From: Epichloe hybrida
Lineage: Eukaryota; Ascomycota; Sordariomycetes; Hypocreales; Clavicipitaceae
Assembly: GCA_019022495.1 (NCBI GenBank)
Contig: JAFEKR010000031.1
Coordinates: 682,001 to 746,000, forward strand
Direction: 5' to 3'
DNA length: 64,000 nt
A program made the position numbers and the translations under genes. Of the stretch, positions 45,505 to 55,774 are shown in pieces; within the stretch, counting starts at the first letter, position 1; each line of letters begins with the position of its first letter. The notes beneath the pieces were generated by a model. It saw nothing but the letters and a program-made list of their open reading frames with translations. It was not told where the DNA came from and searched no databases.

Positions 45505-46029
45505 TCACCCGATATTAGCTTCGACGGCAACACCTGCGACAGCATCGATTGTGAAATTAAAGTAGTGACATGTAGTCTGGCGGATCTTGGTATCGGAATC
45601 GTGGGGAGCAAGGTAAAAGATGGCGTCATTGCCTTTTGGCCATCTTTCTCTAGAAGCGGCTCAGATCGACGGTCCAAATCAGTCTCGTCGATCTCGTTCA
45701 ATCTACGAAACAAACCAGAATATAGAGTCTTGCTTTTCTTTTCAAAAAAGAAAAGAAAAAGAATGCTAGATTTGAAGTAGTCGATGTTACATACTGGCTG
45801 GGGGGAGATTATGTGCCTTGCCAGTACTGCCCGGCAGCGTGTGGTATTCTTGCCAAAGTATCAAATTCATATAGGTGAGGTTGGACGTCCATTGCCAATT
45901 GAGCTTCTGGCCTACTGTGTGCGAGAAATCGTCTTGGAAGTTGCCTTCTGGGCCTGGCGCATGAGGCCATACGAAATCGCTTTGACAACTGACGATTTGT
46001 CGACAAGGCGGTGACGAGGCCGGCAGCAT
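45505..46029 (-). pseudogene. decayed single-pass membrane protein ectodomain (remnant)
   Basis: Two coding-like stretches are visible. Codons in 46029-45787 read ...SDFVWPHAPGPEGNFQDDFS, then VGQKLNWQWTSNLTYMNLIL and WQE, a pattern seen at the start of fungal extracellular beta-sandwich domains of membrane proteins. Downstream, the matching second half appears in three different frames: LIWTVDLSRF followed directly by TAG (45652-45650), then LLEKDGQK in the next frame, then GNDAIFYLAPHDSDTK to CHYFNFTIDAVAGVAVEANI in the third, ending at TGA (45507-45505). No intron explains both shifts. The Ser/Thr stalk, transmembrane helix and tail expected in such proteins are absent. The family name is not certain. 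Sequencing error could explain one shift, hardly all of them. Confidence 0.5.
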
Positions 46030-46380
46030 AAAAGCGTCGATTCAGCACCAGCCAGGGTGGAGGACATGACTTACATAATCAAGTTCGCGCAGTTGCCCAG
46101 ATTTTGTGCCGATCCCCCAATGGCAGATTGGACCCACTTCATCCTCCCAGTTATTCCCTCTGACCTTTTTGGCCTTGCTCCTCAACAAGTGCTTCATCAT
46201 GAGTCTCATCAGTCTGACGAACCCACGGCTATATCTGCAGCATACCCACAATAGCCGGAATGATAGCAACCCGGTAATCTCGAGTCCTCGCTAGGGCTGT
46301 CGCCTCCCTACAGGAGGAAACGATACAGCACCATCACGTTAATGTGCCATCTCAGCTGGTGACATCATCCCAAAATCGTC

Positions 46381-47424
46381 ATGGGGCTCGTCGACTACTC
46401 ATCCTCATCTGGCGATGAAGTGCTACCCGATTCTCCGCCGTGTAAGCGCCATAAGCGCAAGGCAGAGCCAAATGGCGAGCAGGAGTCGACAATGCCACCG
46501 CTACCCGCAACATTTCACGATCTATATGCATCCACTGTGCGGCAGAGTGTGGTGGATGATCCCAGCTTGCATCAGGGGCGGAAGCGCCAGAACCCCCATG
46601 TGGTTGGGCACTGGCCCTCCCACATATACGTGGAATGTACGTATGCTTGCTTTCTTGATCTATCTCCGACTGTTTTCGATTCGTCGCATACGTTACACAA
46701 ACTCGATTTGTATTAATTTCATAGACAAGGGCATCCCACAACCACGCAGCACGACACCCTTGACGCGCTTATGAAGAAGACCCAGACCCAGATTGGGGGA
46801 GATATCCATCTCCACAACTTCCTCACCAGCGATCTAGGTACACCTCTACCACTGCATATCAGTCTTTCCAAACCTCTCAGCCTACCTACTTCCAAAAAGG
46901 ATGACTTCTTCTCCAAGATCCAAGATGCCATCTACACCAGTGGGGTCGGTCGCTTCTCCGTCAAGCCTGCCGGATTAGCTTGGTACAGATCCCCGGATTC
47001 AGATCGCACATTCTTCGTATTACGGGTCATCACGACGAGAGAACTCAGCTCCCAGAACACCGACGACAAAAAGAAACCGTTGCGGCTGTCGACCAATCCC
47101 GAGCTGATGGCCATTCTCGTCAAGTGTAATAAAGCTGCTGCCCATTTTGGACAGCCACCTTTGTATCAGCAGAGTGCTGGTGATGCGGTGGACACGGCGT
47201 TCCATGTATCAATAGGTTGGACGATGGGTTCTCCTGATGAAGAAACTTGCTTGATGGTACTCAAAAATTTCAGAGATGCGCAGTTTGGAGAGATTCGTGA
47301 CTGGGAAATTGATGTAGATGGGGTCAAGGCCAAGATTGGGAATATCATCACCCATGTACCATTGTCAAGAAGGGGGGACGGACAGAAGGGTAGCGAAGAG
47401 CCAGACTCATTGTTTGGATTCTGA
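46381..47424 (+). CDS. USB1: U6 snRNA phosphodiesterase Usb1 (Mpn1), 2H family
   Basis: Usb1 trims the 3' oligo(U) tail of U6 snRNA in the nucleus. Exons are 46381-46636 and 46730-47424 (93-nt intron; acceptor GACAAG restores HIYVEW|HPTTTQ), giving 316 aa. The two catalytic HxS tetrapeptides are HISLSKPL and HVSIGWTM, the defining 2H signature. The N-terminus has acidic/serine residues and a nuclear-localisation-like KRHKRK. The start MGLVDYSSSSGDE is typical of fungal Usb1. Both catalytic motifs are intact. Confidence 0.94.
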
Positions 47425-48481
47425 AAACAGTACTCCGCAGAGAAGAGGAAGAAGCAGTAGTAGTAGTAGGCGGATTTTGCAACTTTAAATAGGCCCGTGT
47501 GATGGAAACGATTACCCTGCACTGCATGCCACCTTGTAGTGACTTCTTTCAGATAATGAACAGCCCCGGCACTTTGCTTTGACGCCAGACCTAATAACGG
47601 AGCACAGTCTACGGGGAATTCCAGTTGCCGAAATCAGCGGTTGTTGATATGCCCCATGTTTTTCTCACCTTGTTTCGGCAGAGTCCCGTTCCACCCGAAC
47701 CGTCGGCTCTCGTTGATCCTCGTTGATCCCGGACATCCTCGAGCTCCATTTTAGCTCCATTCCGTTGCTTCTTTTGGTGAAGGGCCTCGACCTCTCCTCG
47801 ATCTCTCCTCGACTTCTCCTCCATGTAGACAACTGACTTCCGAAACAGTTTGTTCACCTGGCACTCTGCGCGCCTTCCTCCTCCCCTGATGCCAAAAGCC
47901 AAAAATAGGACACAACACAGAAACACTTGTAGACGTGCTTGTTTTGCCCGCCTTTGATTCTCAAACATCTCAAGGAGCCTGACGCGATTCGCTCAATTGC
48001 TTAGCTCCAACGACGCGGCTGGCGGCATACCATCCAATTCGTCACTATAATACATGGTCGTCAAAGAGAACATTCCCCTGGCCCAAGTACCCTTTTAACG
48101 CAAAGAAGGGGAAGGAAGAAAAAAAAAAACACAATCCAGTCACCCAGTCCACCAACCCAATCCACTTCTCCCCTCCCCTCCCCGCACCACGCACTGGCCC
48201 TTGACGCGCCTGATTGTTTTCTTGAGCTTTCTTCCCTTTTGATGTTTTTCTGTTAGGTTTGCTTTGCCTCGAAAAGTTGGAGTGAACTCACGACGTCGCA
48301 TCGCCAATTTTTCCTTTTGTTGCCTCGTTACTGTTTCTGCCGAGTGGGCGAAGGGCACAGGATCGAAAAAGCGCAGCAACACGTCTGGAGCTGCAAGCCG
48401 CCCAGCCCTGGTTAGAAAAATCGTCAAACTGTGGACTCGAGGTCAACCACACACACCTTGGTCAGACGCAAAGCCTGACCC
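47425..48481. promoter_or_regulatory. upstream region and leader of CKS1
   Basis: It holds the Usb1 3' flank on the left and the CKS1 promoter on the right. A-runs near 48119-48129 and CCCTCCCC elements near 48171-48182 are visible. Open frames on the minus strand have no family character. Confidence 0.45.
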
Positions 48482-49155
48482 ATGGATATCGACATGAGTC
48501 GCCGGAACAAGACTCCCAGGTCGCTGTCAGACTCTGAACGGGCGCGCCTTGAAGAATTCATTGACTCGATTCACTATTCTGCAAGGTAAACACGGCTTCT
48601 CGGAGTTTTCAGGCCTTCACCGCTTTCGTCGGGGACTTTTTTTTTTTTTCTTTTTTTTTCGCGCGTTCCAAGATGTTGCGAAGCCGCTGTATGGCCAACG
48701 AGCTGATTTGTTGGTCCAACCAGATACTCTGACAGCGAATACGAGTACCGGCATGTGCAGCTGCCAAAAGCTATGCTCAAGGCAATCCCAAAGGATTATC
48801 ATGACACGTCGAAAGGAACTCTGAAATTGCTATGGGAGGAGGAATGGCGAGCTATTGGTATTACTCAGGTACGACAACGCGCTCTGTTTCAAACAACCCG
48901 CATCAGTTACGGCGATACGACGAGAACAATGCGCGAGACAATCATCATGCCAGAGCAGGACATTTGTTGACAGTGCTCGCAGAGTCTTGGTTGGGAGCAT
49001 TACGAGGTTCACGAGCCCGAACCCCATATTCTCCTGTTCAAGTAAGTGTCGCCGTGGGCTTCCAGAGTATTATTCTTGGCTGTTTTCATATTCGACACTC
49101 AACATCTGACCGTGCCAAAACCAGGCGTCCTCTCAATTATCAAGCGCCCCAGTGA
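48482..49155 (+). CDS. CKS1: cyclin-dependent kinase regulatory subunit Cks1/Suc1
   Basis: Cks1 docks phosphorylated substrates to Cdc28/Cdk1. Four small exons (48482-48585, 48724-48868, 48983-49041, 49125-49155) give 112 aa. The spliced protein carries [43 protein letters not shown] and [13 protein letters not shown], all invariant Cks landmarks, including the HxPEPH hinge. Introns of 138, 114 and 83 nt interrupt a coding region of only 339 nt, so simple frame scanning misses the gene. A second in-frame ATG is four codons downstream; the first is used provisionally. Confidence 0.95.
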
Positions 49156-50541
49156 GCGGCTCGTCATCTATGAGCTCGATCTCTCCTGTACGATAGCCCA
49201 TTTCCACCCTTCCACCACAGTCGGTGTTCAACGAATGTATGGGTCTTATTTCATGCCCTCTCACGATATTACGGTCTGCACATTACGATATTTGCCTTGT
49301 TCAATTCATCAACGACACGCCGATCGCTTGTTTTGCTCTCTTCTTCTGGCTTGTGCACATGTCTTGTGATAAAACGGGACCTTCGCGGCCTGATGCGCTG
49401 TGTTTGTTTCTGCGGGCGCCTCGAATGAGGACGGTTTCCTGACATGATGTTGTGCACGGACATGCTATTCTTCTGTGCGAATACAAGCCAATTCTAGGGA
49501 CTTTGTTCGTTGGAAATACGCAGAGTTTCTGATTCTTTTTTTTAAGGAACTGTGGCTGATGCGCAACTTCGGGAGGGAGAAGGGGGGGGGAGGGGGGCGC
49601 GCTTTTGTGACAGACGGCGCTATATGCTCTACTTGAAGTGCACTCTAAAGATTTATTTCATGGGGCTACACAGGCGTTAGCTGGCATAAGGTAGATGGAA
49701 TTGATGAAGATTTCAAGTATAATGCGGATATCCTGCCGAAAATCGTGCTTCTTCTGTCGCAGTCCTCTGGTGGAGCAGCTGCCTCGCTTAATCGTAACGT
49801 TAGCACCGAATAGGATTCGAGGTTGAGTCACCAAAGATGTGCTGGGTGATGAATACGAGAGATGATGGTACGGTTACCATCTGAGAAAGCCTTACCGTAG
49901 CATGCACCTTAATCATAAAATTCATAATACATATTCATGTAACATGCTAGTCCTAGTCGTTGCTTTCACGGTAATGAAGAGTACGGAGTACCGGTGGTTC
50001 CACAAACACGTGGTGGTCATGTCATCCGTCAATGGCTCCAACCAAGTCTATGTGGCCCCAGACGTTACGTCGAGTTGCCGCCGGCCGGTGTAGACACGTA
50101 ATAAGTCATTAGTAAGACGACGCTGGAAGGAATAATATTGCCAACGTGGGTCGAAGCACCGTCCCGGGGCTGTTGAAGTGGCCACATCTTCGTTTCTACG
50201 TTTGTCAACTCCGTTAGACATACATATTGTCACTTGTGGCCTTCCATTGAAGAGTGATACGCTTTCCCACGTCTCCGTGTGGTGGCCATACTGGATACTG
50301 GGACAAGGAACAACCAATTTCTGACCAGCGGACTTTACCAACGGACTTGACCAGCGGACTTGATTGATCATCATCAGACAGCGTGGCGTTTTCAAAAGTC
50401 GAGCTGCTGTAGCCTGTGGCGCCCCGCCCCGCAAGCTCAAACGTGGTGGGCCGCCTTTGCCATCATCTGGCCTCTCAGCCCGTTGCATCAAAGACACCAC
50501 TTTTCCATTACTATTTGCATCTTTTTGCCGGCAACGCCAGG
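49156..50541. other. 1.4-kb intergenic region between CKS1 and ERO1
   Basis: One TACGGAGTA (49982-49990) and a G-rich run near 49575-49597 are visible. Frames on the minus strand at 50048-50653 overlap the ERO1 start and look spurious. Nothing else is supported. Confidence 0.45.
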
Positions 50542-52523
50542 ATGAAGACTGCGAGCAGACTGTTTTATCTCTCCGTCTTTGCCCTGTGGGCGTCACCCGC
50601 AAGCTGCGCCGCGGAATCTGGCCAAGAGTGTGCCGTAAGTTGATCGCCGACAAGCAGCATCAGGGCGCCATGCAATCTAACCGACCCAATCGTGTAGATT
50701 TACCCCAAAGCCATTGTACAGGATGCCTGCGCTTCATATGCGACACTCGAGAAGTTGAATAGTCGCGTCAAGCCCGCCCTCGACGACCTCACCCGAGCAA
50801 CCGATTACTTCTCCCATTATCGCCTCAACCTCTTCAACAAAAAGTGTCCCTTCTGGAACGACGAGAATGGTTTCTGCGGCAACATAGGATGTGCGGTCGA
50901 AACGCTCGACAACGAAGAAGACATCCCCGAGGTATGGAGAGCAAAAGAGCTTGGCAAATTAGAAGGACCTCTAGCCAAACACCCCGGCCGAAACGAACAA
51001 GAGAAGAACCCCCGACGACCCTTGCATGGGGGGCTGGGAGAAGGAGTAGGCGAGAGTTGTGTCGTTGACTATGATGACGAGTGCGATGAGAGAGATTATT
51101 GTGTTCCCGAAGATGAAAGCTCCGCCTCCAAGGGAGACTATGTGAGCCTGCTTCGCAATCCAGAGCGATTCACAGGCTACGGGGGAGAGGGTGCCAAGCA
51201 AGTCTGGGACGCCATCTACCGCGAAAACTGCTTCCAGAAGAGCTCTTTCCCCCATTCCGCGGACCTTGGCATGTCGCTCAACTACAATCCTGCTGCTCAA
51301 GATTTCAAGCAGGTCATGAATGCCGCCGGCCGGCAAGCCCTGCTCCAGGTACAGCGCGTGCACCACCCTAATACTCCTTTCGTGGCGAGCACAGGGTACG
51401 AGGTCGACGATGAGTGTCTTGAGAAGCGCGTCTTCTACCGAGTAATGTCTGGTATGCACGCAAGCATCAGCACGCACATATGCTGGGATTTTCTCAACCA
51501 AAGCACTGGGCTATGGCAGCCCAACGTGCAATGCTACAAAGATCGCCTCCATGTACATCCTGACCGTATCAGCAACCTCTACTTCAACTATGCACTCATT
51601 ACCAGAGCCGTAGCGAAACTTGGGCCGTTTCTGCGCGGCCCCGATTACACGTTTTGCATCGGTGATCCCAGCGAGGATATGGCCACTCGAGCCAAGGTAG
51701 ATGAAGTTACCAAGAACGCCGGAAGCGTCCCCCAGATCTTTGATGAGCGCTTGATGTTTGCCAACGGGGAGGGCCCATCTCTTAAGGAGGATTTCCGCAA
51801 CCGATTCCGCAACGTCAGTCGACTCATGGACTGCGTGGGTTGCGACAAATGCAGGCTCTGGGGCAAGATCCAGACGAATGGCTACGGCACAGCGTTGAAG
51901 GTGCTGTTCGAATTCGACAACAACAGCGATCAGATCCCCGTCCTCAAACGAACAGAGCTGGTTGCTCTGTTCAACACGTATGCTCGCCTGAGCGAGTCCA
52001 TGAGGGCCATCGGAGAGTTCAGAGAAATGGTTGCCGCGGAGAATGGCGAGACACTGCCCCCGGCTGAGCAATCCTCAGTAGGACCTGCTTCACCTGTCAC
52101 GGAAGACGAGAAGATGGACGAAGAGGGCGAAGAGGGCGAATGGAAGACTGGTTCCTCACCCCCGACGGGCTCACCCCCGACGGGGCCGTGGGAAGAATTA
52201 ATGCAGATGCAGCGACGAGGACCTCGAAGTGACGCCATCTCGGACCAGTTCTCCCACGAAATAGCACTTTTCAGACAATCCGTCAAGGTGGCTCTCCACG
52301 GCTGGTGGCATGGGTCCATCTTATTGTAAGCCAATCACTCTTCTTCGTTTCAGGTTCAGGCATGTTGTTTCCTCTCGAATCATACTAACAAGGAGGTCTG
52401 GACAGATGTCGCATTGCTGTTAACGAAGTCCACCGTTTCTGGTTATACTTTCTTGGATTGCAGCCTGGCCCCGGTGTCGTCAAATATAGCTGGACACCCA
52501 AGGACAAGAAGAAGGAATTGTAG
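50542..52523 (+). CDS. ERO1: ER thiol oxidase Ero1
   Basis: Ero1 oxidises protein disulphide isomerase in the ER lumen, using FAD and O2. Exons are 50542-50634, 50698-52325 and 52406-52523, giving 612 aa. The signal peptide is MKTASRLFYLSVFALWASPA. The shuttle disulphide is CDERDYC (Cys160/Cys166) and the active-site CVGCDKC has Cys410, Cys413 and Cys416, followed by RLWGKIQTNGYGTALK. FAD-binding residues lie in the segment from GYGGEGAKQVWDAIYRENCF onward. The C-terminal exon adds CRIAVNEVHRFWLYFLG and a Lys-rich end. A Glu-rich, Pro/Thr-repeated insertion (GSSPPTGSPPTG) sits before the last helices. The third intron boundary uses a TACTAAC branch. Confidence 0.96.
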
Positions 52524-53143
52524 AATCATGATGATGATGATGATCATGATGCTGGCATTTTTTGGCGTTTGGGACTGAGCATCGAGCCATTGTATTGTTA
52601 GTGGGATTTCTATTTTGCCATGAAAGTTATTCCCAGCCCGCTTGCATTATAACAGAACGATCAATTGCCCTCTTATTGTACCTACCTAGGTGGCAGCCAC
52701 CAACAGAGAAGGTGGGCCAATACTTGCACATTCATCGGCGTGATATGATTGCCGACATGGCTCCATTTGTCCAAGAGAGGTTCAACGAACAAGGGGAACT
52801 GATTCAGTTCGCTACCATGAATGAATGATGGCCCCTCCTGAGCACGAGGTAAAACTGCTTACTACTGTCACGGCCCGATATGTCTCGCCATCTTGTCAAA
52901 CTTGTTAGCTTCCTCGTTTAGCTTCATGTTCGGCTTCTTCTTATATTCACTTGATTTGGTCCATCGAGAGAAGGGAGGAAAAGCTACGAGGGGAAGGGCG
53001 CCTAGTGCGCGATATCTATATAGGAAAAGAGGCCGCGGGTGGCCCGCGATTGCAATCGCTTGCTCCAAGGAGCTTGGTTCCCTGCCAATGTTTCACGATA
53101 CGTTGGCTGTCGTCTGGCATATTTCATATATCTGTTCGCAGTT
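52524..53143. other. intergenic region between ERO1 and MFS pseudogene
   Basis: It contains the ERO1 3' flank. Open frames are short and unconvincing. No RNA gene or repeat is seen, apart from an ATGATGATG run near 52529-52543. Confidence 0.4.
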
Positions 53144-54346
53144 CTAGGCCTTGATTTGCTTGCCCCAAACCAGTAGAACGATTGGAATGAGCAGCAGCGC
53201 GAAACAAAGTACACCGACGAGAGCATTTCCGATGATCTTAAAAATAAAATAAAAACGAATGAAATATGAGAAAGAAGACGCAGTCTCGGTCCAATGGCGT
53301 CAAAGAGAAGAACTGACACCATGGTAGCAATCCATGACATATGAGAGGGCGACATCTCCTGCGACGACAAGACCGAATCCGAACAAGCGGTACCCAACAG
53401 CAACAGCAACAATGGGCCACTATAAACCCTACGCGAGGATTTTGTCAGCCATGAAATCAGGGTACAAGTTGGAGGGAACGAGGAAAAAAAAAAAGAAAAA
53501 AAAAAAAAAGAAAAAAAAGCCAAGACGTACATGAGCCAAGCCCATGCCACACAAGAGAAGTACCCGTCGGCGTAACAACAGCCATGGGAACGGCCATCCA
53601 TAGACGCATCTCTGCTTCATAGATGCCTCAGTTGCGCTCTTCGAAAGTCCATACAATAGTACCTGTCGCTGAGATATCCTCCGAGAAGGACGCCCGGGAT
53701 CGAGCCAATGTACGGCGCGAGATTCATCAAGCCCACCACCCCCCCGCGGCTGAAAAGTTGCAAGGCGGAGCCGAACATGTAGGTTGCCCTGAATCGAGGT
53801 CAGAACGGCAAACAAGGCAGGCCAACAAGCCGCCGTAGGTACAAGGCAGTGTACGTGATGGCCGGGAAGGAGGGGACAGCACCACGGCAGGCTGATGGAG
53901 ATGACGCGCAAATGTCGGTCTTGCTGCTGGCTGGCAGCAAGGGCCATTCGCTGCCGATACGTCTTCAAGGGCATGGTGCCATCGAACCCCTGGAGGCGGC
54001 GGCACTCCTCCACTCGGCGTAGGTTGACCATCTCAGATGCTCGGAGTTCTTGTCACCGGCTGCGGTGGTGGTGTGTCTCTGGGGCGTGTGTTTGCTGCCG
54101 ATGAAGTCGGCCCTCGTCCTGGTGGCCGGCCAACTAGACGCACGCGAAACGCGAGCTGCCGCCAACGTGATGAGCAGGTAGAGGGGGCCGGCGGCCGTAA
54201 CTGTGGACAAAAGGGGCACGAAGAAGATGCAGCCGATGCCCGAGCCCGCCGTAGTTGAGGGCGGCGGCGGCGGCGTTCTGGAAGCCGACGGAGAAGCCGA
54301 GCTCATCCTGCTGCTTCTGCCAGGCCGTGAAGCCGATCATCTTCAA
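53144..54346 (-). pseudogene. decayed MFS transporter (DHA1-like)
   Basis: Transporter segments appear in the right order but in shifting frames. They include QKQQDELGFSVGFQNAAAAA then LNYGGLG; GIGCIFFVPLL in another frame; YGRRPPLP back in the first; GFDGTMPLKTYRQRMAL; FPAITYTALY; GLMNLAPYIGSIPGVLLGGY followed by LSDR; EAEMRLWMAVPMAVVTPTG; AVAVGYRLFGFGLVVAGDVA then LSYVMDCYH; and finally IIGNALVGVLCFALLLIPIV then LLVWGKQIKA before TAG at 53146-53144. At least five frame changes are needed. One true intron (GTACGT at GLAH, acceptor TATAG, containing a large poly-A tract on the plus strand) still looks functional. The N-terminal third is not recognisable. The lesions are indels, not C-to-T transitions. 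Confidence 0.78.
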
Positions 54347-55341
54347 GGGGCAAGTGTTCCCGGCACCCAGGATGAAGGATCATGAGTTGGCTGGGTGACT
54401 GCAGATGGGTGGACTGAGACCCCATGCCGAGCCGTTGTTGCTTGGAGGAAACAGTGAGGTTGCGATCACGCCGGCATCTACTCCGTAACAGGCCGATCAC
54501 GAAGGATTGGGATTGCAGAGAGCTCGGAAATAGCGTTCGGGATACGCCCAGTTATTATTGTTTGGTTAAGGATGGTTGGGAGTGGATATCGAACGACCGT
54601 TATGTTATGTTGTATATTCCCCGCCCTCTTCGCTTCCACGGATTGGGACCTGATAGGTTATGCGCATCATCGCCCCCCTCTACCCCGCGGGCGTGACGGC
54701 AATTATGGAGAACTTGTGGAGATGTGCAAGTCAACGACCCGGTGGAGTTCTGGACCATCATCACCGACCGCACTGACGGCTTCCACACAAGTCACACTGA
54801 ATGCTCTGCATGATACAAGCTTGCCCAGTCGCTCCTGGTCTGGTTCCAAGAATACATTCCGCACCACCTGAGAAGCTGGCACCGTCCACCAGTCCATCCA
54901 ACCTACGTCAACACAAAGGTCAAAAAAACAAGCAGAAGATTGGGATCCCCTGAATGGTCAAGCACAAGTTAGTCCGGGATTCGAGGGAAAAAAAAAAAAA
55001 AAAAGACAACGTCCAAGGACAAGATATTATTGCAAGGGAGCCTCGTTACAATAGGCCGTGGTGAAATAAAACAAACTACTTGTTGACCGCTCGCTCGCAT
55101 CTACCTCGGCGGCCAGAGCACCAAGCCCAACTGTTTCTACATTGTATATTCGTCCATCGAACAACAGGTGCTCACACAAAGAAAGGAATGTACAGGAGCT
55201 TGATTTTCCCCTTTCCCCGTAGCCATGTATATCCAACCTTCTCACTAACCCATCTCATCACTCCGGTGGCGCCAAGATGAGGATCTCGGGCGAGGTCATC
55301 ATCTCAATATGGACAGGCAATTGGGTTTTCTCGAAGCACGC
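54347..55341. other. intergenic region between MFS pseudogene and hydrophobin
   Basis: It has one TACTCCGTA (54479-54487) and an A-run at 54988-55004. The missing N-terminal part of the MFS transporter would be expected near 54350-54900 on the minus strand, but I cannot recognise it. No gene is called. Confidence 0.4.
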
Positions 55342-55678
55342 CTAGGAGAGAAGCTTGACGCATTCGAGGCCAATGTTGATAATCCCATTCTTTTTTTTTA
55401 GACGAAGAGAAAAGGGGAAAATGTCAGTAGACTGGCTTCCCGTGTACGTCCGGAGCAGCAAGCGGAGATCATACCTGAGGAGCACTCTGGCAGCAGTAAG
55501 AGCTACCAGAGCAGGTCTGGCCGAGAACAGCAAGGGCGCAGGGGGGAACAAGGCCAAGGAGGCCGGTACAGCAGACGGTGTTAGGCTTGTTGTTGCACTG
55601 GTCGGAGCTGCCGCCTCCGTTGGTGGGAGCGGCGATGGCAGCGGCAGCGAGGGCGGCGATGACAGTGGTGTACTTCAT
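55342..55678 (-). CDS. small hydrophobin-like secreted cysteine-rich protein
   Basis: Hydrophobins coat aerial hyphae and spores with an amphipathic film. Exons 55678-55475 and 55389-55342 (85-nt intron; acceptor after an A-run) give only 83 aa. The signal peptide is MKYTTVIAALAAAAIAAP. After it come eight Cys in the hydrophobin order C-x7-CC-x9-C-x8-C-x5-CC-x14-C-x5, beginning QCNNKPNTVCC; the eighth Cys (GLECVKLLS) is supplied by exon 2. The spacing fits neither standard class II (longer C3-C4 and C4-C5 loops) nor class I (C3-C4 far longer), so an atypical or intermediate type is likely. A TATAAA at 55872-55867 lies about 190 nt upstream of the ATG. Confidence 0.85.
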
Positions 55679-55736
55679 ATTCGTGGTTGGGAAAATGATA
55701 GCCGGGGAGCTAAAAGAAGAGAATGAATAGTTTTTG

Positions 55737-55774
<38 letters not shown>

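Noticed and set aside
46042..46300. 75-codon minus-strand frame with a GTAAGT donor upstream of the ectodomain remnant
   Set aside because: It might be a first exon of the decayed gene, but no signal peptide or family motif supports that, so it was left out of the pseudogene span.
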